A stretch of DNA of 64,000 bases from Polyangiaceae bacterium (GCA_016719945.1 JADJYE010000008.1:1-64000), one strand, 5' to 3'; positions 48,841 through 57,442 are shown, numbered from the stretch's first letter. The notes: generated from the letters alone by a model not told the origin. A program made the numbers and translations.

Positions 48841-49584
48841 CTACACCCCTTCGAACAGACAGATCGCAGCCTGCTGGGGGTCTTGGGCGACCGCGAACGC
48901 GCCGACGCCCGGGACCGCGATCGCCTCGACCAGGATGGCCCCGCCGAGGCGCTTCACGCGGTCGCGCGCGGGCGCGAGCTTGTCGACGACGACGTAGTTG
49001 AGCCAGTGCGCGCGCACGCCGGCGGGGGCGGGGGTGATGCTCGCGATCTGGTTCGCCATCCCGTCGCCGAGGCCGAAGGTGGTCATGTCGGGCCCGAAGG
49101 GCGAGGTCTTCCAGCCATAGACCTGGGTGTAGAAGGCGATCGACTTCGCGACGTCGGGGGTGTTGATGCTCTCCCAGCAGAACTCCCCCACCTTGGGCGG
49201 AGCGGGCGACTTGCCTTCGCTCGTGGGGCAGAAGGCGCAGGTGGCGGCGCCGAGGTCGTCGAAGAAGATGCCGAACCTCCCGATGTCGGGGATATTGGTC
49301 CCCGGCTTGACCACCTTGCCCCCGGCAGCGAGCGCGGCCGCGAGCGTGTCATCGACGCTCGAGACGTGCACATAGCCGAGCCAGTGCGAGGGCATCTCCC
49401 TCACGGGGGCGGCCATCGCGCCGGCGACCTCGACGCCGCTCGCGTCGAACAGCGTGTAGGTCGAGTCGCCCATCGGGACGTCGCGGGTCTTCCAGCCGAA
49501 CACCTCGCCGTAGAACGCCTTCGCCCGAGGCAGGTCGTGGGTCAGGAGCTCACGCCAAACGAAACGACCGGTCGTAAGTGCCAT
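48841..49584 (-). CDS. Two-domain VOC (glyoxalase/bleomycin-resistance) protein
   Basis: 247 residues from ATG 49584 with GAGGTGACCC upstream. Two VOC modules follow one another: residues 1-118 (FVWRELLTHDLPRAKAFYGEVFGWK) and about 125-247 (EFCWESINTPDVAKSIAFYTQVYGWK). Each has the FY...FGWK pattern that marks this subfamily, known from streptomycete hydroxylase-like and 27-kDa antigen-like proteins. Metal ligands cannot be assigned with confidence. The overall role could be small-molecule binding or lyase/isomerase chemistry. It is convergent with the dioxygenase. Confidence 0.85.
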   Translation of the reverse strand: MALTTGRFVWRELLTHDLPRAKAFYGEVFGWKTRDVPMGDSTYTLFDASGVEVAGAMAAPVREMPSHWLGYVHVSSVDDTLAAALAAGGKVVKPGTNIPDIGRFGIFFDDLGAATCAFCPTSEGKSPAPPKVGEFCWESINTPDVAKSIAFYTQVYGWKTSPFGPDMTTFGLGDGMANQIASITPAPAGVRAHWLNYVVVDKLAPARDRVKRLGGAILVEAIAVPGVGAFAVAQDPQQAAICLFEGV

Positions 49585-49657
49585 GGGTCACCTCTCGGGT
49601 GGGGATTGGGCGGCCGATAGGATGATGAACATGCGGGCTCGTCAAGGCGCCCCGGTG

Positions 49658-49663
49658 TAAGCT
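49658..49663 (+). promoter_or_regulatory. Candidate -10 (TAAGCT) for the GAF-PAS gene
   Basis: TAAGCT ends 11 nt before ATG 49675, giving a predicted leader of under 10 nt. There is no Shine-Dalgarno. Confidence 0.45.
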
Positions 49664-49674
49664 CTCGGCCTTCC

Positions 49675-50682
49675 ATGCAGGACGAGGCGACGGTCACCGA
49701 GTCTCCCTCCAAGGTTCGAGCCCGTGACCCCGAGGAGCGTATGCGGGCGTTCCGCCGCGTGTTGTCTGCGCTCATGCGCAGCGACGCGGCCGAGCAAGGC
49801 GACATGGGCACGGCGCTCGCCCACCTGACGGAGATCGCCTCGGAGACGATGCGCGTCGAGCGCGCGAGCGTGTGGCGCTTCAGCGACGACCGCTCGAAGC
49901 TGGTGCTGGAGGACCTCTACGAGCGGACACCCGACCGTCACGTCTCGGGGAGCGTGCTCGATGCGCTCGACAAGCCGCGCTATTTCGAGGCGCTGTGCGA
50001 GGAGCGCTGCGTCGCCGCGCATGACGCCCGCGCGGACGGGCGCACCAGCGAGTTCGCCGACACGTACCTCGAGCCGCTCGGCATCTCGTCGATGCTCGAC
50101 GCGCCGATCCTGTTCCAGGGTGATCTGGTCGGGGTCGTGTGTCTGGAGCACGTCGGCGCGCCGCGCACCTGGCTCGCGTGGGAGGAGGTCGCGGCCGGCT
50201 CGTTCGCGGACTTCGTCGCGATGGTCCTCGCGGCAGCGGAGCTCAACCGCCGCACGGCGGAGGCGCGCCAGGCGAAGGCCGAGCTCGAGCGCAGGGCGGC
50301 AGAGATCCCTCGACGCGGCTTGAAGTCGACGGGCGCCGACGGGACGCGTGCCTTCTTCGATTTCGCGCCGGCTGCGCTGATGGTCTTGCACATGGACAAC
50401 GGCGGCCTGTTCGCGATCAACCGACGCGCGAAGGCGCTCTTGCGGCACTTCGACGCGGGGCTCACCGCCGAGGACATCGGCGACGTCTTCGACGCGGACG
50501 AAGACTGCGATCGTGTGCTCGCGAAGGTGGACTCGGGGCTGAGCACGTTCCGGGTCGACGTGGGGCTGCGCCGGGCAGACGGGACGCGCCTCGCCGCGCG
50601 AATGATGGCGCAGCGGATGCCGTTCGACGGCGAGCCGTCCCTGGTCGTCTCCGTCGAAGAGGCGCCCGCAGAGCTGGGCTGA
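49675..50682 (+). CDS. GAF-PAS sensory protein without an output domain
   Basis: 335 residues from ATG 49675. A GAF domain spans about 45-190 (LTEIASETMRVERASVWRFS, SSMLDAPILFQGDLVGVVCLEH). A short coiled coil (AEARQAKAELERRAAEIP, about 198-215) leads to a PAS-like domain (FDFAPAALMVLHMDNG, INRRAKALLRHF, RRADGTRLAARM). The sequence then stops with no kinase, GGDEF or other effector. Array C begins one base after the TGA. It may act through protein contacts, or its effector part may have been lost. No ligand-binding Cys or His is obvious. Confidence 0.8.
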   Translation: MQDEATVTESPSKVRARDPEERMRAFRRVLSALMRSDAAEQGDMGTALAHLTEIASETMRVERASVWRFSDDRSKLVLEDLYERTPDRHVSGSVLDALDKPRYFEALCEERCVAAHDARADGRTSEFADTYLEPLGISSMLDAPILFQGDLVGVVCLEHVGAPRTWLAWEEVAAGSFADFVAMVLAAAELNRRTAEARQAKAELERRAAEIPRRGLKSTGADGTRAFFDFAPAALMVLHMDNGGLFAINRRAKALLRHFDAGLTAEDIGDVFDADEDCDRVLAKVDSGLSTFRVDVGLRRADGTRLAARMMAQRMPFDGEPSLVVSVEEAPAELG

Positions 50683-50913
50683 TTTTTTTCCCGCGCGCCC
50701 GCTGCCGCGGGTCCCTTCGGATGTCCCGCGGCCGAGCCCGCGAGAAATCCGGCGCGGGGGGGGTTCCCGCGCGCCCGCTGCCGCGGGTCCCTTCGGATGT
50801 CCCGCGGCCGAGCCCGCGAGAAATCCGGCGCGGGGGGGGTTCCCGCGCGCCCGCTGCCGCGGGTCCCTTCGGATGTCCCGCGGCCGAGCCCGCGAGAAAT
50901 CCGGCGCGGGGGA
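50683..50913 (+). repeat. Structured tandem repeat array C, three copies of 76 bp
   Basis: Three nearly identical copies, period 76 bp, start one base after the TGA of the GAF-PAS gene with seven T. Parts: outer arm CCCGCGC; hairpin CCCGC-TGCC-GCGGG; linker TCCCTTC; long hairpin GGATGTCCCGCGG, loop CCGAGC, CCGCGAGAAATCC; outer arm GCGCGGG. The array ends 6 bp before the stop of the convergent hydrolase gene and so fills the whole gap between two converging genes. Confidence 0.97.
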
Positions 50914-50919
50914 AGACTC

Positions 50920-52167
50920 TTAGGAGCTGCGCAGGGCCTCGCAGGCGTACAGGGCATCCATCAAGGCGACCGCGCGCGGGGATCGCACGCGCCAGTCCAT
51001 CCGGTTCATCACGTACCCTACGGTCAGGCCGTGGACCGGGTCGCACCACCCGAGCGCGCCTCCCATCCCCGCGTGACCGAACGCCTCACGCGTCGGACCG
51101 AAGACCCCGGGCTCCTCCTTGAGGAAACCTTGAGACCAGCCGAGCGCCTTCTGCAGCACGCGGTCGCGCTCGGACCAGCCCTGACGCCGATAGAGGGGCT
51201 CGAGCGTCTTTTCGTCGAAGTAGCGCCGGCCGTCATGCTCGCCGTTCGACGCGAAGGGCAGGTATGCACGCGCGAGCCCGTCGGCGCTCGACGTCGCGGA
51301 CGCCCACGCCAGATCGGACCGGCGCACGGCGACCCCGTTGTACGCGGCGAGGCCGCCTGGGCCCAGCGCCGGGTTCGTGAACGCGCGACGCGCCAGCGAG
51401 CGCGGCTCGAGGACGGCGTGGAACATCCTCGACTCCGCCGAGCCACCGCGCAGTGCGGCGCGCAGCATATGAGCCACACGCGCGGGCGCCGACGGAGGGA
51501 CCAGGGTCGCGACGCGCCCCGCCTCTTCCTCTGCGCGAGCGCCGAGGCGCGCGTCGGAGCCGAGCGGCTCGAACAGCTCCCGGCGCAACAGCTCACCGAT
51601 GGGCTCCCCCGCGACGCGCTCGAAGACCTCCCTCGCGTAGAGGCCGAACGACAAGGCGTGGTAGCCCTGGTCGGCGCCCGGCTCCCACGCCGGGCGCTGG
51701 ACCTCCAGCGCGCGCCGGACGCGATCACGCTCGGCCGCCGACATGCAATCGGCGAGCGTGATCGGCTCGTCGAGCGCAGCGAGCCCCGCCTGGTGGTTGA
51801 AGAGCTGGCGGAGCGTCACCGACTGTTTGCCGCTCGTCCCGAACCCTGGCCAGACGCTGGTGACGGGCGCGTCCCATTCGAACAGCCCGCGCGCAGCGGC
51901 GAGGTGGAGCGCCATCGAGGCGAGCCCCTTTGTCACCGAGAAGACGACGAGGCGGCTCTCGGGCCCCCACGGCTCGCCGGTCGTTCGATCGGCGAGCCCG
52001 CCCCAGAGGTGCGCGACGCAGACCCCTCGCCGATACACGGCGAACGCAGCGCCGATCTCCTCACCGGCGGCGAGGTGGGCGGCGAAGCGCTCGGCGAGCG
52101 GCTCGAAGCCCTCCTCGACACCCCCGCGGGCGGGGTAGGGAGCCGCGCGCGGGAAGGCGGTCCTCAT
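50920..52167 (-). CDS. Serine hydrolase of the beta-lactamase/EstB family
   Basis: 415 residues. The nucleophile motif SVTK (SxxK) lies in LVVFSVTKGLASMALHLA (about 77-94). A Tyr candidate lies in YHALSFGLYAREV (about 170) and a third-box HAGMGG near residue 370. Class-C-type folds of this family act as esterases, peptidases or beta-lactamases; this subgroup (EGFEPLAERFAAHL, GAAFAVYRRG, HLWGGLAD) is mostly annotated as esterases. There is no signal peptide, so it is probably cytosolic. The start GTG/ATG at 52167 has no strong Shine-Dalgarno. It is downstream of the His-rich lipoprotein by 10 bp and probably co-transcribed. Confidence 0.85.
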   Translation of the reverse strand: MRTAFPRAAPYPARGGVEEGFEPLAERFAAHLAAGEEIGAAFAVYRRGVCVAHLWGGLADRTTGEPWGPESRLVVFSVTKGLASMALHLAAARGLFEWDAPVTSVWPGFGTSGKQSVTLRQLFNHQAGLAALDEPITLADCMSAAERDRVRRALEVQRPAWEPGADQGYHALSFGLYAREVFERVAGEPIGELLRRELFEPLGSDARLGARAEEEAGRVATLVPPSAPARVAHMLRAALRGGSAESRMFHAVLEPRSLARRAFTNPALGPGGLAAYNGVAVRRSDLAWASATSSADGLARAYLPFASNGEHDGRRYFDEKTLEPLYRRQGWSERDRVLQKALGWSQGFLKEEPGVFGPTREAFGHAGMGGALGWCDPVHGLTVGYVMNRMDWRVRSPRAVALMDALYACEALRSS

Positions 52168-52177
52168 CTCGTCGAGA

Positions 52178-52657
52178 TCAGGCGCAGGTGACGGTGACTT
52201 GGTGCGTGTGGTCGTTGCCGACCGTCGAGGTCACCATGACCTGCTGGCCCCCCGCGAGCATGCCGAACTGCGCCGCGGTGATGGTGATCTGGTGTCCGTG
52301 GCCGGAGCTGCCCTGGATGTCGTAGATCTTGTCGGCCGCGGCGAGCACGTCCGCCTCGGACACGACCAGCTCGTGGCCGTGGTTGGTGCCGATCGTCTCG
52401 GTGCACTCCAGGCCGGCGCCACCGCCGCCACCGCCCTCGGACGGCGTGCCGCCCTGACCCGCGCCGCCGCCACCGTTGGACGGCGTGCCGCCCTGACCCG
52501 AGCCACCGCCACCGTTGGAGGGAGACCCGCCCTCGGCCTCGCCGCCGGTGCCGCCGCCGCTGCCGCCGGTCCCGGTGGTGTCGTCTCCGCAGCCAAAGGT
52601 AGCCGTGCCCGCCGCGGCGAGCGTCCCGAGAACGAAATTCTTGCGCGTAAGTTTCAT
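52178..52657 (-). CDS. His-rich lipoprotein with glycine linker
   Basis: 159 residues from ATG 52657 (AGGAG upstream). The signal TRKNFVLGTLAAAGTATFGC resembles a Tat-like lipoprotein signal with lipobox TFGC. Residues about 25-85 are a repeat of GGGGSGQGGTPSN type. The C-terminal 70 residues have a pattern repeated three times: TNHGHELVVSEADV, SGHGHQITITAAQF and NDHTHQVTVTC, each an H-x-H pair followed by a beta strand. This suggests metal (copper or zinc) binding at the cell surface. Two cysteines may form a disulfide. It precedes the serine hydrolase by 10 bp. Confidence 0.78.
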   Translation of the reverse strand: MKLTRKNFVLGTLAAAGTATFGCGDDTTGTGGSGGGTGGEAEGGSPSNGGGGSGQGGTPSNGGGGAGQGGTPSEGGGGGGAGLECTETIGTNHGHELVVSEADVLAAADKIYDIQGSSGHGHQITITAAQFGMLAGGQQVMVTSTVGNDHTHQVTVTCA

Positions 52658-52806
52658 GAAAGAAGCTCCTGGGTGGTGATTCGGGGGGCCACGCCGCGAC
52701 GCGGCAATAAAGACCCCGATGCGGCTGATGCTAGCGGACGAGCGGGCGCGAACGCAAAACCCTCCCTCTCCAGGGGAGCCGGCGGCCGCGCCGAGAGGGA
52801 AAGCGC

Positions 52807-52846
52807 CGCGCAAAAACGGCGCGTGCAAAAACGGCGCGCGCAAAAA
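52807..52846. repeat. Short 15-bp tandem repeat next to array D
   Basis: Three copies of a CGCGnGCAAAAACGG-like unit lie directly beside array D. The remaining bases from 52658 to 52806 hold no gene or repeat that I could recognise. Confidence 0.6.
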
Positions 52847-52847
52847 T

Positions 52848-53092
52848 ATTACCCTCGCGCCGGTTTGCTCGCGCGCTCGGGCGCGGGCAAACCGAAGGGA
52901 CCCGCGCCAGCGGGCGCGCGAGAAAAAAATATTACCCTCGCGCCGGTTTGCTCGCGCGCTCGGGCGCGGGCAAACCGAAGGGACCCGCGCCAGCGGGCGC
53001 GCGAGAAAAAATTACCCTCGCGCCGGTTTGCTCGCGCGCTCGGGCGCGGGCAAACCGAAGGGACCCGCGCCAGCGGGCGCGCGAGAAGAAAA
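52848..53092 (-). repeat. Structured tandem repeat array D, three copies of 80-83 bp (minus orientation)
   Basis: Three copies start at 52848, 52931 and 53011 (periods 83 and 80, differing in the A/T-run). On the minus strand, in order: T-run; outer arm CTCGCGC; hairpin CCCGC-TGGC-GCGGG; linker TCCCTTC; long hairpin GGTTTGCCCGCGC, loop CCGAGC, GCGCGAGCAAACC; outer arm GCGCGAG. Unit cores look identical. The T-rich end faces the truncated MAPEG reading frame 24 bp away. Confidence 0.97.
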
Positions 53093-53115
53093 TCACGGGT
53101 GCGACGCCGGTCTTC

Positions 53116-53322
53116 ATGACCACTGCGCTCGTGCTGACGATGATGGGCGTGTCCGCGACCGTCGCCGCGGCGCTCTTCTACTCGTACGCCGCCCTGCGCA
53201 TCGCGCACAGCGTCTGCTACGTGCGGGGCATCCAGCCCCTTCGCACGATCTCGTTTGTGCTCGCGCTGATCATCCAGGTCGTGGTGCTAAGAATCATCGG
53301 CTACGGCGCGTTCGCGGGCTGA
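53116..53322 (+). pseudogene. MAPEG-family protein fragment (C-terminal half)
   Basis: Sixty-eight residues from ATG 53116. YSYAALRIAHSVCYVRGIQP and LRTISFVLALI match the last two helices of MAPEG proteins (R-x-AH-S-x-x-Y ... LRT), which normally have four helices and about 130 residues. The first half is missing, and the sequence upstream is repeat array D, read through in frame without meaning. The fragment is probably a remnant; a functional two-helix protein cannot be excluded. MAPEG members conjugate glutathione or handle lipid mediators. Confidence 0.65.
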
Positions 53323-53395
53323 CGACAAAACGAGAGCGCCCCCGCGCGCTCCAACCGTGAGGCAGGAGCATGCGAGGGCGCGAGCGGACGGCGAA

Positions 53396-53416
53396 GCCCG
53401 GTCGGCTCGACCGGGC
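53396..53416. terminator. Hairpin between convergent genes
   Basis: GCCCGGTCG (53396-53404) and CGACCGGGC (53408-53416) form a perfect 9-bp stem with a 3-nt loop, 13 bp before the stop of the opposing lipoprotein gene. No T-tract follows on either strand. Confidence 0.5.
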
Positions 53417-53429
53417 CTCGTTCAGGCGC

Positions 53430-56249
53430 TCAGTTGGGTGCGCAGAAGTCCCCGCCGAGCGAGCTCAGCGCAGGGATGGCGATCGTCGGCTCCGCCTCGT
53501 CGAGCGAGAGCAGGTACGCGACGAGCTGGCGCTTCTGATCGTCGGTCGGGTCGAAGACCTGAGCGACGGCAGAGCGGTGATGGCCCGCGAAGAAGGTCTC
53601 GTCGAACACCTCCTCCAGCGTGCGCGCGTTGCCCCCGTGGAAGAACGGCGCGCCGGTCTGGACGCCCAAGAGGCTTGGGACGTTGAAGCCCCGCGAGGTC
53701 GCGGCGCCGCCCTGACCGAGGGTCACCATGTCTTGGCGCAGCTCCGCGATCCCCACCGCCGCGGGGCCGACTCCGACCGTGCCCGCTGCCGGGAACGTGC
53801 CGACGTTGCGGATCAAGCACAGGATCTGATCGTTGGCTGCGTTACCGAAGCGCATGCGCGCGTTACTGGCGTCGGGTGCTGCGACGGGGAGCAACGCCGC
53901 GGGGAAGGTCGCGGCCGTCGTCTCGGTGAGCCACTCGGCGTTGAGCAGGTCGGCGTTCCCAGTGTCCCCGACCGTCCAGAAGACGCTGGAGATGGTCCAC
54001 TTCGCGCCCGAGTGGCAGGCGACGCAGTTGCCTTGCGAGGTCGAGGCGAAGATCGTCTCACCGGCGGCGACGTCTGCGGCGACGAGCCCGACGGGCCGGC
54101 GCGGCGAGCGGACACTCTGCAGGTAGAGGTCGATCTCCTCCCAGTCGTCGAGCACGGAGTGCGGGTGCGCCGAGGTCCCGAAGGGCGCCTCGCCGTTCGG
54201 GGAGGCGGGGTTCGCGACGTCGGCAGTGCTGCCGGACAGGCCCTGCTGAGGCGGCGTCTCGGCGGCGATGTTGATGCGCTGGCCGTTGCTGATGGGCGCG
54301 GCGGAGCTCGACACGATCGCGCCGACGCCACCCGACACGCCGCGCGTGTTGAGCTCGAAGTCCGCGGTCTCGTCGAAGATCGCCGACCAGTTGTAGGCGC
54401 GGCGATCGGTCGGGTCGTCCGACGCGAAGCTGCCGTCGAGGCTCGTCGATTGGCGCGGGCCGCGCGCGAAGTACCAGGTGACGTTGTCGGTCAGGCCGTC
54501 GATGTGGCACGCGGCGCAGGAGCCCCAGCCTTCGCCGCCGAGCGACCAGCGACCGAGGCCGGTGTTGAAGAAGCGCTTTCCCTTGAGGCGCCGCAAGCCC
54601 TCGCCCGTGGGCAAGGTCGCGGAGGCCACCGGCGCGCCGACGATCGCTTGGGCCGCGAGCGACAACGCTGTCACCTCCTGGGAGCCGTCGTTGGCGACGA
54701 ACGCGAACCCATCCGCGCCGTCGATCGTCGCGATGCCGATCGGGTTCTTGATGGTCGTGTCGCTCGCGTCCACGCGCAGGTTGATGAAGTCGTTCGTGGC
54801 CGAGCCCACGCTGACGACCGTGTCGCCGGCGATCTCGAGCCGGAACACCGCGTCGGTGCCCATCGCCGAGACGTAGGCGAAGTCGCCGAAGAACGCGAGG
54901 TCGGTGGGCAGGTGCGGCATCCTCGCGGAGTCGATCGCCGGAGCGTCGAAGAGCGCGTCGAGCGCGACCGTCGACGCGGAGTCGTCCGAGAGGTCGACCA
55001 GCGACAGCGCCGGGTGCGTCGTCGTCTTCACGTTGGTCGCGATCGGCGCGCAGGTGCCGTTGCCGGTGTTGCAGGTACCGGCAGGTGAGCCGAAGCCGCA
55101 GTCGGCGTCGGCGGTGCACGCGAGCGTGCAGGCGCCGCTGCTGCAGACCGAGGCGCCTCCGAAGGCGCTGCAGTTCGCGGTCGCCGTGCACGCGCCGCGC
55201 TGGAAGACGCCGAGCGGCCCCTCGGGCGAAGCGCAGGTGCTGGCGACGTACGCGAAGTTATCCTTCAGCGTGACGCTGTTGACCTGGTTAACGAAGCAGC
55301 CGGTGGTGCCGTTGAGGTGATCACGGAAGCCCGTATCGGTGACCGGGGGCAGATCGATCGCGGTCGCGACGAGGGTGTCCGCCGCGATCGAGTACAGGAT
55401 GCCGGACTTCGAGATGTCGGCGTCGACGCCGTTCGCTCCGTCCGGGATGGTGCGCTGGCCGTACCACTCGCTGACGACGACGCGGGTCGCGTCGGCGGCG
55501 ATCGCGCGAGGGTGCGCGAGGGCGGGTCGCGGCTGGACGTCACCGAGGTAGCCGGTGGCGGCGAGCGTCGCGTTGAGGTCGACGGTATCGGCGACGGTGT
55601 TGTCCGCCGTGTCGATGACGCTGACCGTGCCCTCGACCCAGTTCGCGACGTACAGGCGCGTGTTGTCGGGCGAGAGCGCGAGGCCGGTCGGCTCGGCGCC
55701 GACGTCGATCTCGGCGATGATCTCGGGGCCGTTGGTCAGGTTGTCGATGACCACGACCTTGTCCTCGTTGCGGAGGGCGACCCACGCGCGACTGTTGCAG
55801 CCGTCGATGACGACGCTCCACGGCTCGCTACCGGCGCCCGTGGCGACCTCTGCCGTCTTCTCGACGGCCGGGTCGCCGGCGCCCGGGTACGTGACGGCGA
55901 ACACGGAGACCGAGCCGACGTCGCGGTTCGTGACCGCGAGCACGGCGTCGTCGTCCGAGAGGGCGATCGCGCTGCCTCGGGACTCGACGTCGAGCGCGTC
56001 GGAGCAGGCGTACGCCTCGGCGCCGCCTCCGCCGGTTCCTCCGCCGGCGCCGCCGGCGCCCCCCTGCGCGGAGCCTCCCTGCGCGGCGCCGCCGCCGCCC
56101 ACGACGGGCTCGCCGCCGTTGCCGCCCCCGCCGGTCGCGGTCGTGTCGTCGCCGCAGCCTGCGGCGACCATGAACAGCGCGGTCACCAAGCCAAGCGCGG
56201 AGGCCGTGCCCCCGGTCCGCCCCATCGTTCGTCCGTCGTGTTTGGTCAT
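53430..56249 (-). CDS. Propeller/di-heme cytochrome lipoprotein
   Basis: 939 residues from ATG 56249 (AAAGGGG upstream). A signal ending GLVTALFMVAAGC (lipobox) is followed by a Gly-rich linker. YVTN-type propeller blades come next (SDDDAVLAVTNRDVGSVSVF, SPDNTRLYVANWVEGTVSVID). A Cys-rich insert at about 340-385 (CTATANCSAFGGASVC, CTLACTADADCGFG) is of a type common in myxobacterial surface proteins. Two heme sites follow: CAACH (about 570) and CVACH (about 720), with MauG-like C-terminal features (FFHGGNARTLEEVFDETFF). It is probably anchored at the outer membrane and takes part in redox chemistry or peroxidase-type modification. A LysR regulator is divergent across a 182-bp gap. Confidence 0.85.
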   Translation of the reverse strand: MTKHDGRTMGRTGGTASALGLVTALFMVAAGCGDDTTATGGGGNGGEPVVGGGGAAQGGSAQGGAGGAGGGTGGGGAEAYACSDALDVESRGSAIALSDDDAVLAVTNRDVGSVSVFAVTYPGAGDPAVEKTAEVATGAGSEPWSVVIDGCNSRAWVALRNEDKVVVIDNLTNGPEIIAEIDVGAEPTGLALSPDNTRLYVANWVEGTVSVIDTADNTVADTVDLNATLAATGYLGDVQPRPALAHPRAIAADATRVVVSEWYGQRTIPDGANGVDADISKSGILYSIAADTLVATAIDLPPVTDTGFRDHLNGTTGCFVNQVNSVTLKDNFAYVASTCASPEGPLGVFQRGACTATANCSAFGGASVCSSGACTLACTADADCGFGSPAGTCNTGNGTCAPIATNVKTTTHPALSLVDLSDDSASTVALDALFDAPAIDSARMPHLPTDLAFFGDFAYVSAMGTDAVFRLEIAGDTVVSVGSATNDFINLRVDASDTTIKNPIGIATIDGADGFAFVANDGSQEVTALSLAAQAIVGAPVASATLPTGEGLRRLKGKRFFNTGLGRWSLGGEGWGSCAACHIDGLTDNVTWYFARGPRQSTSLDGSFASDDPTDRRAYNWSAIFDETADFELNTRGVSGGVGAIVSSSAAPISNGQRINIAAETPPQQGLSGSTADVANPASPNGEAPFGTSAHPHSVLDDWEEIDLYLQSVRSPRRPVGLVAADVAAGETIFASTSQGNCVACHSGAKWTISSVFWTVGDTGNADLLNAEWLTETTAATFPAALLPVAAPDASNARMRFGNAANDQILCLIRNVGTFPAAGTVGVGPAAVGIAELRQDMVTLGQGGAATSRGFNVPSLLGVQTGAPFFHGGNARTLEEVFDETFFAGHHRSAVAQVFDPTDDQKRQLVAYLLSLDEAEPTIAIPALSSLGGDFCAPN

Positions 56250-56431
56250 CACGACCCCTTTCTCACCAAGGTCTACAAAGATGGAGGATCCCCACGACCC
56301 CGCGATCGACGCGTGGTCGCAGGTCGCCTCCCGAGCTCACAAGATGACGCACGGAAACGAATAGCTGAACCCCCCGAGCGTCGATGGGTACCATAGGCGC
56401 CGGCTATGACGACGGCGAGGGGTCTTCCGCG

Positions 56432-57397
56432 ATGGCGCTAGAGCTGGGTGATCTCCGCTACTTCCTCGAGGTGAAGGCGAAGGGGACGCTGACGGCCGCG
56501 GCGCGTTCTCTCGGCGTGAGCCAGCCCTCGCTCACCGCCGCGATGCAGCGGCTGGAGCGCCACTTCGACACGAAGCTGCTGTTGCGCGACCACAGGGGCG
56601 TCAAGCTCACGGTGACCGGCCGCGCCCTCGCGAACGACCTCGAGGAGGTTTTCGACCTGCTGGCGCGGGCCGAGCAGCGGGTCACCGGCCTCGAGGACGG
56701 CGAGGCCGGGCGCTTCGTGATCGGCTGCTACGAGTCTCTCGGCGCTTACTTCCTCCCGGAGTTCTTGCGCAGCTTCTTCGACAGCCACCCGAAGACCGAT
56801 CTCTCGGTGCACAACACGAGCTCGTCTGGGGTGAGGGAGGCGGTCCTCGAGCGAACGGTCGACTTTGGCCTGATCGTCAACCCGCGGCCGCATCCGGATC
56901 TCGTCCTCGTGGAGCTGTTCGACGACGCGGTCGACTTCTTTGCGCTCGGCAGAGACGGCGCGAGCACCGCGAAGAGCCTCGCCGACGCGCTCGAGCGCGT
57001 GGCGGCCGGCCCGCTCGTCCACGCAGCGCGCGTCACCGAGAGCCAATCGCTCATGGCCCAGCTCGAGGAGCGCGGGTGCGTGCCGCGCAGGGTGCTCGCG
57101 TGCGGAGACTTCGAGCTCGTCAAATCGCTCCTGCTCGCAGGCGTGGGCGTCGGCCTCCTGCCACGCCGGGTCGCGGCCTACGGGCACGAGGGCAAGCTCG
57201 TGCGCCTGCACCCCGAGCTGCCGTTCTTCAGCGACAAGATCTTCCTCGCGTACCGCGCAGACCTGCACAAGACCAAGGCGGCTGCGATGGTGAAGGACGC
57301 GCTCGTCACGCACGGCCGGAGGCTCCGCGACGCCCATCGACCGGCGGCGCCGAGCGCTCCGCGCAAGCCCGAGCGGCGGGGCGGTCGGGCGCGCTAG
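56432..57397 (+). CDS. LysR-family transcriptional regulator
   Basis: 321 residues. ATG 56432 is chosen because GAGGGG lies 9 nt upstream and the HTH begins at once (LGDLRYFLEVKAKGTLTAAA, SLGVSQPSLTAAMQRLERHF, residues 5-45). The effector domain covers about 90-300 (FVIGCYESLGAYFLPEFL, DFGLIVNPRPHPDLVL, VKSLLLAGVGVGLLPRRVA). A basic Pro-rich tail of about 25 residues ends the protein. LysR proteins usually control a divergent neighbour, here the di-heme lipoprotein gene; the 182-bp gap would hold the operator, but no clear T-N11-A box was picked out. Confidence 0.9.
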   Translation: MALELGDLRYFLEVKAKGTLTAAARSLGVSQPSLTAAMQRLERHFDTKLLLRDHRGVKLTVTGRALANDLEEVFDLLARAEQRVTGLEDGEAGRFVIGCYESLGAYFLPEFLRSFFDSHPKTDLSVHNTSSSGVREAVLERTVDFGLIVNPRPHPDLVLVELFDDAVDFFALGRDGASTAKSLADALERVAAGPLVHAARVTESQSLMAQLEERGCVPRRVLACGDFELVKSLLLAGVGVGLLPRRVAAYGHEGKLVRLHPELPFFSDKIFLAYRADLHKTKAAAMVKDALVTHGRRLRDAHRPAAPSAPRKPERRGGRAR

Positions 57398-57400
57398 TCC

Positions 57401-57421
57401 CGTGGAAACGAAGTTTCCACG
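57401..57421. terminator. Perfect 9-bp hairpin between convergent genes
   Basis: CGTGGAAAC (57401-57409) and GTTTCCACG (57413-57421), loop GAA, begin 4 nt after the LysR stop and lie 22 bp before the stop of the opposing gene. The arms are AT-richer than the surroundings. No T-tract. Confidence 0.5.
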
Positions 57422-57442
57422 CAAACAATGAGGGGGGTGTCC

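Noticed and set aside
52719..53360. Open frames through array D encoding repeats of RARARANRRDPRQRARE type
   Set aside because: Unit length (80-83 bp) changes frame between copies and the peptides are Arg/Ala-rich noise.
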